This document shows, one piece after another, positions 44,404 to 50,950 of a stretch of DNA of 50,950 bases; within the stretch, counting starts at the first letter, position 1; each line of letters opens with the position of its first letter. The position numbers and the translations under genes were made by a program. Below the pieces are notes generated by a model that was given only the letters and a program-made list of their open reading frames with translations, was not told the DNA's origin and ran no database searches. Source of the DNA: Ferruginibacter sp. (lineage in GTDB: Bacteria > Bacteroidota > Bacteroidia > Chitinophagales > Chitinophagaceae). The stretch is from positions 1 to 50,950 of the forward strand of contig JANXSK010000115.1 in assembly GCA_025352695.1 (NCBI GenBank), read 5' to 3'.

Positions 44404-44989
44404 ATACCAACGAAGGAGGAATTAGAACATATAATCCAAGGGTGCACAAAGCTACATCGTGAAAGCCAAAAAGCGTTTTATCAACAATTTTATGGTTTTG
44501 CAGCGGCTATTTGTATGCGTTATTGTAACAGTAAAGATGATGTGATGGAAGTGGTAAATGATGGATTTTTAAAAGTATATAAGGAACTTTCTGTGTTTAC
44601 GCCTAAATATGATAATTACGATGCTTCTTTAAAAGGTTGGATGAAAAGTATATTTGTAAACACGGCAATCGATCATTTTAGAAAAAAATAAAAAGAATTA
44701 CCTGGTAGCAGATATTCAGGAAATACATGCTGAATTGGAGGAGGAGACGGAAACTGCCATAGATAAAATGACCTATAAAGAAATATTGGAAATGGTGCAG
44801 CGCTTATCGCCGGTATATAAAACTATATTTAACCTATTTGTTATTGATGGATTTAAACATGAGGAAATAGCGGCTAGGTTAAATATTTCTGTAGGCACTT
44901 CAAAATCAAATCTCTCAAAAGCAAAGGCTAATATTCAAAAAATGTTAAAGGAAGGAGCTGTTAAATACTATGAGCAAAAAGTCATTTGA
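44404..44989 (+). pseudogene. ECF sigma factor gene, frameshifted and without a normal start codon
   Basis: Frame one reads TKEELEHIIQGCTKLHRESQ, then region 2 (ICMRYCNSKDDVMEVVNDGFLKVYKEL, GWMKSIFVNTAIDHFRKK), and stops at TAA 44689-44691. Directly after it, in the +1 frame, the protein continues KKNYLVADIQEIHAELEEE and region 4 (LSPVYKTIFNLFVIDGFKHEEIAARLNISVGTSKS). The break is in an A7 run at 44682-44688; six A would restore the frame. No ATG precedes region 2 in frame; ATA at 44404 may be a former ATG. It overlaps the next gene by 20 bases, as in an ECF pair. Confidence 0.8.
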
Positions 44990-46277
44990 TCATATTGAAA
45001 ATAAAATAAGGGAAGCCGCTGAAAACAGCGAGCCACTCTTTAATGAACTTGCATGGAGCAATATGGAGGCTCTGTTAATCAAAGACAATGGAAAGAAACG
45101 CCGCTATTTTTTTGGGTGGATTTTATTTTCTTTTATTTTTGTTGGTGCAGGCAGTGCTTATCTGTTTTATAAAAATAGACCAGTAAAGGAAATTACAGCG
45201 ATTTATAAGGAGCAAAAATCAAAAGATACTACAGCTGACCGGGTTAAAAATATTACTGGTGAAGTACCTGTTTTTACATACAACCAAAAAACCTCAAATA
45301 ATAAAGCAACTTTAAATAAACCGATTAATTCAGAACTGGAATATGCTAACAGTCAATCACCTAACAACAACAATGATAGTTCTGTTAGTAGTGATAACAG
45401 TAACGAGAATTCCAAAAAAATACGGCAAATTAAAAAAGGGAAATTATATTCAAATGTCAATTTGGGTCAGGTAGAATCAACAGATGAAGTGCCGGTTAAG
45501 CAAGATACTTTAAATTCCATTTTAGTGCTTACACATATGGATGCCATCAATGAAAACACCACTCCTGTTGTTTTAAAAGATAGTGCGATAAAAATTGATA
45601 GTATAAAAATTGGCAAGAAAGATTTTTCTAAAAAAAATAAAAATGAAAAAATAACAGTGGAAAAATTAGCTCGTTTTTATATACTTGCTGCCATTGGTGG
45701 TGATGCAGGTAGTGTTAAATTTTTATCTTTTAAAAAGAGTGCTGTAACAGTTAAGTATGGCATTGGTATAGGATATCAGTTAAATAATAAAATAAGTGTT
45801 CAAACAGGTTTTTATGCCAGTCAAAAAAAATACATTGCTGGTCCGGAAGACTATTATACAAAAAATAGTCCCTATTGGAATTATAAAAATATTGTAAAAG
45901 TTGATGCTAATTGTTTGGTGTATGATATCCCCTTAAGTATCAGGTATAATTTTTTACTAAAACCTGCAACTATTTATTACACTACCACAGGTCTTTCAAC
46001 TTTTATTATGAAAAGAGAAAATTATGATTACTACTATACCTACACTGGCAGTACTACAATTTATCATAAAGATTCTACTTATACAGGTAATAAAAATCTA
46101 TTTTCTGTCTTTAATTTTTCAATTGGGATACAAAAGAAATTATCTCCCAATTTTTCAATTCTTGCTGAGCCTTTAATTAGTATTCCGCTTTCAGGTGTTG
46201 GTCAGGGGCAGGTAAAACTATATTCTACAGCCTTGCAGTTGGCAATAAAATATCAGCTTTCTACCAAGCATAAATAA
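44970..46277 (+). CDS. Single-span membrane protein with C-terminal barrel-like domain (second copy)
   Basis: A 435-residue protein with the same build as the one at 17168-18694. A short cytoplasmic part (FDHIENKIREAAENSEPLFNELAW) precedes one helix (YFFGWILFSFIFVGAGSAYLFY), an Asn/Ser/Lys-rich linker to about 230 and a barrel-like C-terminal domain (GIGIGYQLNNKISVQTGFYAS, FNFSIGIQKKLSPNF). The start overlaps the broken sigma gene by 20 bases. Its own frame is intact, so it may still be made or may be newly orphaned. The role as a controller of the sigma factor is inference. Confidence 0.75.
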   Translation: MSKKSFDHIENKIREAAENSEPLFNELAWSNMEALLIKDNGKKRRYFFGWILFSFIFVGAGSAYLFYKNRPVKEITAIYKEQKSKDTTADRVKNITGEVPVFTYNQKTSNNKATLNKPINSELEYANSQSPNNNNDSSVSSDNSNENSKKIRQIKKGKLYSNVNLGQVESTDEVPVKQDTLNSILVLTHMDAINENTTPVVLKDSAIKIDSIKIGKKDFSKKNKNEKITVEKLARFYILAAIGGDAGSVKFLSFKKSAVTVKYGIGIGYQLNNKISVQTGFYASQKKYIAGPEDYYTKNSPYWNYKNIVKVDANCLVYDIPLSIRYNFLLKPATIYYTTTGLSTFIMKRENYDYYYTYTGSTTIYHKDSTYTGNKNLFSVFNFSIGIQKKLSPNFSILAEPLISIPLSGVGQGQVKLYSTALQLAIKYQLSTKHK

Positions 46278-46298
46278 TCTTGTTTTTTCTATTTTTTC

Positions 46299-46324
46299 AT
46301 GAGCCACTTGTGGCTCATTTTTAT
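46299..46324 (+). terminator. Terminator after the second barrel protein gene
   Basis: ATGAGCCAC (46299-46307) and GTGGCTCAT (46310-46318) form a perfect nine-base stem, followed by a T-rich tail. It lies about 20 bases after the stop codon. Confidence 0.88.
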
Positions 46325-46528
46325 TTTTAAGAACATAACAAAAAGTGCTACTTCTTTTTAATGAAGGCTTATTTTTGTGTTATTAATTGACAAGATTTTT
46401 CTTAAAAAAGACAACAGTTTAATTAAAAAACTAAGTTATTTTTTTACCATCAAAAAATATTCATCATAATTATTTTTCCTGAGGCAACCTCTTTAGCCAT
46501 CAATACGATTATGTACAAAACAACTTGT

Positions 46529-47128
46529 ATGAATAAAAATAGCACCAACTGTCTGAGTATTTTTATCTTTGCTTTTACGATTACTGCTTTTGCCGCATGT
46601 AGTAAAAGTAGCTCTTCAACCCCAATACTACCAGCAGATATGTGCGCCGGTAAAACCATTTTAATTACTGCAACACCTGAGGCAACACAACACTGCAGTA
46701 ATGATGGAAGTATCAATATTGCAGTAATTGGAAGTTCCAATTTTACCTACAAGCTAAATAGCAGCGGCACTTACCAGGCGGCATCAAAATTTACTGATTT
46801 GTCGGAAGGTGTGTATACTGTCTTTGTAAAAGATGGTGCAGGATGCGAAAAATCTGCAGCAGTTACTGTTGGTTCAGGTGGTACAATCGGGCCATTATTT
46901 ACAGGAATGAAAAGTCTTGTAAATACGCGATGCAAAAGTTGCCATAATAGTACATTGGCTAACGGAGGAATGAATTTTGAAATTGAATGCAACATCATAA
47001 AAAATAAAACCCGTATTAAAGTAAGGGCGGTTGACGAGGGAACTATGCCACAATCAGGAACATTGCCACAATCAGAAAAAGATATTATTAGTAATTGGAT
47101 AAACGCAGGGGGTACCTATGCTAATTAA
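46529..47128 (+). CDS. Lipoprotein with CxxCH cytochrome c-like motif
   Basis: About 199 residues from the ATG at 46529 (MNKNSTN); an ATG six codons earlier is also possible. The signal peptide ends in TAFAAC, a lipobox, followed by a Ser-rich stretch. A SprB-like segment GVYTVFVKDGAGCEKS comes next, then the heme-type motif CKSCH near 140 and GTMPQSGTLPQSEKDIISNWINAGG with a possible Met ligand. This end resembles single-heme c-type domains of Bacteroidota and planctomycete-like proteins. It is the first gene of a four-gene run, 24 bases before the OB-fold gene. Heme binding is inferred. Confidence 0.78.
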   Translation: MNKNSTNCLSIFIFAFTITAFAACSKSSSSTPILPADMCAGKTILITATPEATQHCSNDGSINIAVIGSSNFTYKLNSSGTYQAASKFTDLSEGVYTVFVKDGAGCEKSAAVTVGSGGTIGPLFTGMKSLVNTRCKSCHNSTLANGGMNFEIECNIIKNKTRIKVRAVDEGTMPQSGTLPQSEKDIISNWINAGGTYAN

Positions 47129-47152
47129 ATTATTCACCTGTTATTTAAAAAA

Positions 47153-47587
47153 ATGAAATTATCAAAAAAAAGCATCTTGTTTTTTGTTTTAATTCTCCTG
47201 TTGATGATGGGTGCTTTTTTTTTAAAAGAATATGAACGCAGGCCTACAGATGTAACCAGTATGCAAGCAACTGTAAGAATAGCTGTTGCAGATATTATTG
47301 ATTTATATGACAAGGACGAAGCAATTGCCAACAAACTTTTTCTTGATAAAACTATTCAGGTTAAGGGCCTTATTACTGAAATTTTAAATCAGCAAGATAC
47401 GCTGATTAATATTTTTCTTGGCGATAAAAATGGAGTACATAAAGTGAGTTGCCTGTTGGATAAACGGCATTTTAAGGCAATAAAAAATTATACTGTAGGG
47501 CAACAAATAAGTATTAAAGGAATTTGTACTGGCTATTTAATTGATGTAGAATTAAACAGGTGTGTGGTAGTTGACAGTAATGAATAA
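47153..47587 (+). CDS. OB-fold (tRNA_anti-like) membrane-anchored protein
   Basis: A 144-residue protein with one N-terminal helix (ILFFVLILLLMMGAFFL) and an OB-fold domain: FLDKTIQVKGLITEILNQQ, then NIFLGDKNGVHKVSCLLD and YTVGQQISIKGICTGYLID. This resembles the tRNA_anti-like family (PF12869) of exported or anchored proteins. Its function is unknown. Intergenic gaps of 24 and 15 bases tie it to its neighbours. Confidence 0.82.
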   Translation: MKLSKKSILFFVLILLLMMGAFFLKEYERRPTDVTSMQATVRIAVADIIDLYDKDEAIANKLFLDKTIQVKGLITEILNQQDTLINIFLGDKNGVHKVSCLLDKRHFKAIKNYTVGQQISIKGICTGYLIDVELNRCVVVDSNE

Positions 47588-47602
47588 TAAATTTTTACAG
47601 GC

Positions 47603-48163
47603 ATGAAAAGTTTACTCGTTTTGAATTTAGTTGTGTTATTTTCTGTTAACTCAACAGCGCAAACAAAATATTATTCAAAGGCTGGTATTATTTCTTTTTA
47701 TTCTAAGTCTTCCATGGAAAATATTGAAGCCAGCAATAATAAGTTGGTAAGTATTTGGGATGTAAGTAACGGACAAATTGAGTTTGCCGTATTAATGAAA
47801 GGATTTGAATTTGAGAAAGCGTTAATGCAGGAACACTTTAATGAAAATTATGTGGAAAGTAGTAAATATCCTAAGGCTCTTTTTAATGGCACTATCGAAA
47901 AAAGCAATGCCATCGCTTTACTATCCGACAATATCACTACTGTACAAGTAAAAGGATTGCTGACAATGCATGGCGTTACTAATTCTGTAAGTACAACTGC
48001 AATAATTACGATAAAAAATGGTGTAGTAAGTGCAGTATCAAAATTTACAATTGCACTGGCAGATTATAAGATTTCAATACCATTGCTGGTTGCAGATAAG
48101 ATTAATAAAACGATTACAATTACTATCAATATCCCTGCCTTTCAATTACTTATTTCAAAATAA
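47603..48163 (+). CDS. YceI-family protein
   Basis: A 186-residue exported protein. The signal peptide MKSLLVLNLVVLFSVNSTAQ is followed by a lipocalin-like YceI domain with typical pieces: ISFYSKSSMENIEASNN, YVESSKYPKALFNGTI, VQVKGLLTMHGVT and FTIALADYKISIP. Family members bind isoprenoid-type lipids in the periplasm. It starts 15 bases after the OB-fold gene and ends four bases before the DUF5777 gene. No metal or catalytic motif is expected. Confidence 0.9.
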   Translation: MKSLLVLNLVVLFSVNSTAQTKYYSKAGIISFYSKSSMENIEASNNKLVSIWDVSNGQIEFAVLMKGFEFEKALMQEHFNENYVESSKYPKALFNGTIEKSNAIALLSDNITTVQVKGLLTMHGVTNSVSTTAIITIKNGVVSAVSKFTIALADYKISIPLLVADKINKTITITINIPAFQLLISK

Positions 48164-48167
48164 TTAT

Positions 48168-49046
48168 ATGGTAAAAGTTAAAGCAATAATTTTATTATCC
48201 TTTATTTTATTAACTGTTCAATTAAAGGCGCAATCGCTTTTAAAAGATATTGAAGATAGTGTGGCTGTAAAGGAAAAAATTACAGGGGCTTTTAAATCAA
48301 CAAGGGTTATCAATGCACACTCAATAGAGATGTTGCACAAGCGTAATTTAGATGTTAGAATCATGCATAGGTTTGGGTTTATAAGTTCAGGAGTAAAGCA
48401 ATTGTATGGATTGGACAATGCGGCCATGCGAATAAGTTTTGATTATGGACTTACAGATAATACCACGATAGGCTTTGGAAGAAGTACGTTTAGAAAGGAA
48501 CTCGATCTTTTTGTAAAAACAAGAATTGTGCAACAATCAACCGGAGTAGGTGCGATGCCCGTTTCGTTGGTGGTTGCAGCCGGTGATTTGGTTTGGACGG
48601 AAGAATCTTTTAATATGGTAAAACCAAATTTTTCCGATAGATCTTCCTATTATGTTCAACTGATTTTAGGGCGAAAATTTAGTTCTATATTTTCATTACA
48701 GCTTAGTCCAATACTTGTTCATAGCAGTACAGCCGTAAATACCGGCGATGATAAAACTATTTTTGCAATGGGTGGTGGGGCTCGTTTTAAAGTAAGTAAA
48801 AGAATGGCACTTACATTGGATTATCATCATCCCTTTGGTGTACTTAATCAAATCAATACAGATCCATTATCTGTAGGTCTTGATATTGAAACGGGTGGGC
48901 ATGTATTTCAGTTACAATTTTCCAATGCTACAGGCATGAATGAAAGGGCTTATATTACCCAAACCACCGGTAATTTTTTTAAAGGGGATATCCGTTTTGG
49001 ATTTAATTTATCCCGTATTTTTAATATAGGGAAACATAAAAAATAA
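48168..49046 (+). CDS. DUF5777-type outer-membrane beta-barrel protein
   Basis: About 292 residues from the ATG at 48168 (MVKVKAIILLSFILLTVQLKAQ), which gives a clean signal peptide. Alternating strands such as MRISFDYGLTDNTTIGFGRS, YYVQLILGRKFSSIFSLQLSPI and FKGDIRFGFNLSRIFNIG suggest a barrel. VMHRFGFIS-like IMHRFGFISSG is a family hallmark. It is the last gene of the run with YceI, OB-fold and CxxCH proteins. A broken second copy of one segment lies at 42877-42954. A longer frame reaching back into the yceI gene is not real. Confidence 0.85.
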   Translation: MVKVKAIILLSFILLTVQLKAQSLLKDIEDSVAVKEKITGAFKSTRVINAHSIEMLHKRNLDVRIMHRFGFISSGVKQLYGLDNAAMRISFDYGLTDNTTIGFGRSTFRKELDLFVKTRIVQQSTGVGAMPVSLVVAAGDLVWTEESFNMVKPNFSDRSSYYVQLILGRKFSSIFSLQLSPILVHSSTAVNTGDDKTIFAMGGGARFKVSKRMALTLDYHHPFGVLNQINTDPLSVGLDIETGGHVFQLQFSNATGMNERAYITQTTGNFFKGDIRFGFNLSRIFNIGKHKK

Positions 49047-49065
49047 TAAACCGCAACAGCAGTTT
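49041..49065 (-). terminator. Weak terminator of the lipoprotein gene
   Basis: On the minus strand AAACTGC (49065-49059) pairs with GCGGTTT (49054-49048), with one G-T wobble, followed by a T-rich stretch. It overlaps the stop region of the convergent DUF5777 gene. Confidence 0.5.
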
Positions 49066-50205
49066 TTATAAGCCAAATTGAACACCTGTCTTAATTCTGT
49101 TTAAAAGCAGGCTGTAACAATTGCGGATAAGCCTGTTGGCAACTTCACTGCGGTTTGGTATGTTAATGTTATTGCTGTTATTAATTTTATTCCAGTCGTC
49201 TTGTGTTAGCGCATCTTTGTTACCAGTATATGTGGCTGTTTCTACTCTCCATTCATCATTGCCAGGAAAGCGATCAAACAAAAGATTTCTGCCGCTTACC
49301 TGGTCATAAATTCGGCACTCTAGTGTAGCCCTGCTTTGCATGTACCGGGCGGTTACATTAACAGTTGCATAAATGGTTTTATAAATTGGCTGGGGCGGTA
49401 TAGATTTGGTGCTGCCTGTTTGAATCTGTTTACTCCTGTTTATATTGTATCTGTTGGTGTATACCTGCCCCACAAACAATTCAGTAAAATTCAGTTCTAC
49501 TATTCTGTCTGCATGTATGCGTTTCGCATTGGCATCCCATTCTGAATAAAAGCGAACATCACTAAAAGACTGGTTGTTAAGGTCGTTGATGATCTGCTGT
49601 TGTAACCAGTCATTTTGAAATCCCCAGTAGTTCCAATTATGATTGTAATAATTAGCAGCTCTTACAATTACTTTTATGGTGGCTCTTTCCTGGGCCTCCT
49701 GCATTAATGATCTCACGTCCCGAAAACCCGGTACTGCATTATTTGCTTTATTGAAGTAAGAATAGGCATTTCGGGCAGACTCCCGGTTATCATAAGTCAT
49801 ATATTCCATTGCCTGGTTGTAGTATTCATTTGCGGCACTGTTTTTTGCTTCCTGTATCAGTAGAGAAGCATCCCATAAATTGTGTACAATGTTTCTCGCA
49901 ACCGGAAGTGCAATAATCTGTTGAAACATCTGCTGTACCACCCCATATTCTTTAACCAGTTCAAGATACCGGTCTCCCGGTGGCAGGTAATTGTAATTGG
50001 CTGTTGTTAATGATCTGCGCTTGTAGGCTGCAGTTGTATAAGCCTGTGGCAACAGCTCCAAGGCTTCTTTATCGCTGCCATTTTTTTTCAATTTTTCCAA
50101 CAATTCAACAACTGTCTTATCTTCTGTAGTATAATATTTTTTTAGATGATTAGAAGGACTGCAGCCAAGTACGAATAGCAATAATAAAATCAGGTATCTT
50201 TTCAT
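49066..50205 (-). CDS. Lipoprotein of unknown function
   Basis: A 379-residue protein. The signal MKRYLILLLLFVLGCSPS has a lipobox (VLGC), so it is a lipoprotein. Helical repeats rich in Ala, Gln and Tyr follow (SAANEYYNQAMEYMTYDNRESARNAYSYFNKANNAVPG), resembling a TPR-like unit near 130-180. The second half is a beta-rich domain (RIVELNFTELFVGQVYTNRYNINRSKQI, VNVTARYMQSRATLECRIYD) like a secretion-associated domain. I do not recognise the family. It is convergent with the DUF5777 gene and divergent from rpsP. Confidence 0.78.
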   Translation of the reverse strand: MKRYLILLLLFVLGCSPSNHLKKYYTTEDKTVVELLEKLKKNGSDKEALELLPQAYTTAAYKRRSLTTANYNYLPPGDRYLELVKEYGVVQQMFQQIIALPVARNIVHNLWDASLLIQEAKNSAANEYYNQAMEYMTYDNRESARNAYSYFNKANNAVPGFRDVRSLMQEAQERATIKVIVRAANYYNHNWNYWGFQNDWLQQQIINDLNNQSFSDVRFYSEWDANAKRIHADRIVELNFTELFVGQVYTNRYNINRSKQIQTGSTKSIPPQPIYKTIYATVNVTARYMQSRATLECRIYDQVSGRNLLFDRFPGNDEWRVETATYTGNKDALTQDDWNKINNSNNINIPNRSEVANRLIRNCYSLLLNRIKTGVQFGL

Positions 50206-50337
50206 GTGATGTTATTTGATTAAAAATATAATAAATATAAGAAACAGCCATAACAATAATTTGCAGCTTGTTCAATCAAAACAAATTTGCCTCAGGAAAA
50301 TATATTAAGGTTAATATTTTGCCATCATTATTAATTA

Positions 50338-50369
50338 TTTGGATATTTTACAGTTGCTTGTTATCTTCG
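50338..50369 (+). promoter_or_regulatory. Promoter of rpsP
   Basis: TTTG (50338-50341), 20 bases, then TATCTTCG (50362-50369), one mismatch from TAnnTTTG. Right after it, TTTCCTT-TTTT-AAGGAAA (50371-50388) can form a seven-base stem in the leader. Confidence 0.5.
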
Positions 50370-50434
50370 CTTTCCTTTTTTAAGGAAATTAAGAAACCCT
50401 ATTTATTCACAACCCAAAAAAATTTCTATTTTTT

Positions 50435-50923
50435 ATGGCTGTAAAAATGAGACTGCAACGTCACGGATCTAAAAAAAGACCGTTCTACTTTATAGTAGTT
50501 GCAGACGGACGGAGCCCCCGCGACGGCAAATTTATTCAAAAACTTGGTACGTACAATCCATTGACTGTTCCTGCAACTGTGCAGATAGACCGTCAAAAGG
50601 CATTGGACTGGTTACACAAAGGTGCTCAGCCTACTGACACTGTACGTCGTATCCTTTCCTTTAAAGGCGTATTGTTCTTGAAACATTTGTTAAGAGGTGT
50701 TGGCTTAGGTCTGTTTGATGAAGCTGTTGCAATGCAAAAGTTTACTGCTTGGAGTGCTGAGCATGATGCGCACATCGCAAAACGTCAGGGTGCTCATAAA
50801 AAAGCACGTACTGATAGCCGCAATCAACCCGTAGTTAGAAAAGTTGCTGAAGCACCTGCTGCTGCAACTGCCGAAGCTACTGCTCCTGCAGCAACGCCTG
50901 AAGAAACTAAAACAGCAGAATAA
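50435..50923 (+). CDS. rpsP: 30S ribosomal protein S16
   Basis: A 162-residue protein. The N-terminal 80 residues are S16 ([50 protein letters not shown]), needed for assembly of the small subunit. The rest is an Ala-, Glu- and Lys-rich extension ([24 protein letters not shown]), as is common in Bacteroidota S16. Its use of C- and G-ending codons is higher than in nearby genes, in line with strong expression. Processing genes rimM and trmD often follow, but the window ends here. Confidence 0.97.
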   Translation: MAVKMRLQRHGSKKRPFYFIVVADGRSPRDGKFIQKLGTYNPLTVPATVQIDRQKALDWLHKGAQPTDTVRRILSFKGVLFLKHLLRGVGLGLFDEAVAMQKFTAWSAEHDAHIAKRQGAHKKARTDSRNQPVVRKVAEAPAAATAEATAPAATPEETKTAE

Positions 50924-50950
50924 GATCGCTGTTCCGTTAATTCTTTTAAA

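Noticed and set aside
44680..44691. Programmed -1 frameshift at A-AAA-AAA in the second sigma gene
   Set aside because: A -1 slip leads into the wrong frame; the continuation is in the +1 frame, and the gene also lacks a start codon.

Overview
The window is AT-rich DNA from a Bacteroidota genome, most likely a member of the Chitinophagaceae or a close relative. The evidence is a short primary sigma factor (about 291 residues), a type IX secretion sorting domain, a DUF5687-type ABC permease, a single-chain glycine dehydrogenase, almost no Shine-Dalgarno sequences, and several promoters that fit TTG-N17-23-TAnnTTTG. Genus-level placement is inference.

Layout. 0-3 kb: end of a cold-shock protein gene, an ABC exporter pair, a small unknown protein. 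3-10.5 kb: gcvP, a cysteine-cluster protein, an exported metallo-hydrolase, a decayed DUF2281 antitoxin gene, and a large FG-GAP propeller protein with a TIG domain and a type IX sorting tail. 10.5-14.6 kb: a structured gene-free stretch, an MFS exporter, then a minus-strand operon in which an Xre/RES toxin-antitoxin pair lies directly upstream of folK and a deoxynucleoside kinase. A promoter and two operator repeats sit at its head. 14.7-20.7 kb: an orphan ABC-2 permease and an SRPBCC protein, then an ECF sigma / membrane-anchored beta-barrel pair followed by a lipoprotein and a small barrel protein. 20.6-26.3 kb: queG, a serine hydrolase, clpB, and a DsbA-like protein that has lost one active-site cysteine.

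26.4-34.4 kb is the most distinctive part. Five minus-strand genes encode an ATP-grasp ligase, a GCS2 carboxylate-amine ligase, a class I glutamine amidotransferase, a second ATP-grasp-like protein and a CHAD-like helical protein. A divergent esterase and an M20 dipeptidase lie beside them. Together they look like a pathway that makes and trims a small amide-linked metabolite whose identity cannot be read from sequence.

34.7-42.6 kb is mostly housekeeping: a Tat-exported superoxide dismutase, an LptF/G permease, two small proteins, rpoD, ffh, and a GH36/GH27-like glycosidase. 42.6-46.3 kb is decaying accessory DNA. A dead IS630 element is inserted in a fragment of a DUF5777 gene, and behind it is a second ECF sigma / barrel pair whose sigma gene is broken. 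46.5-49 kb holds a four-gene envelope operon (CxxCH lipoprotein, OB-fold protein, YceI, DUF5777 barrel). A lipoprotein gene and rpsP close the window.

No tRNA, rRNA or CRISPR array was recognised. All calls come from reading the sequence; no database search was possible.
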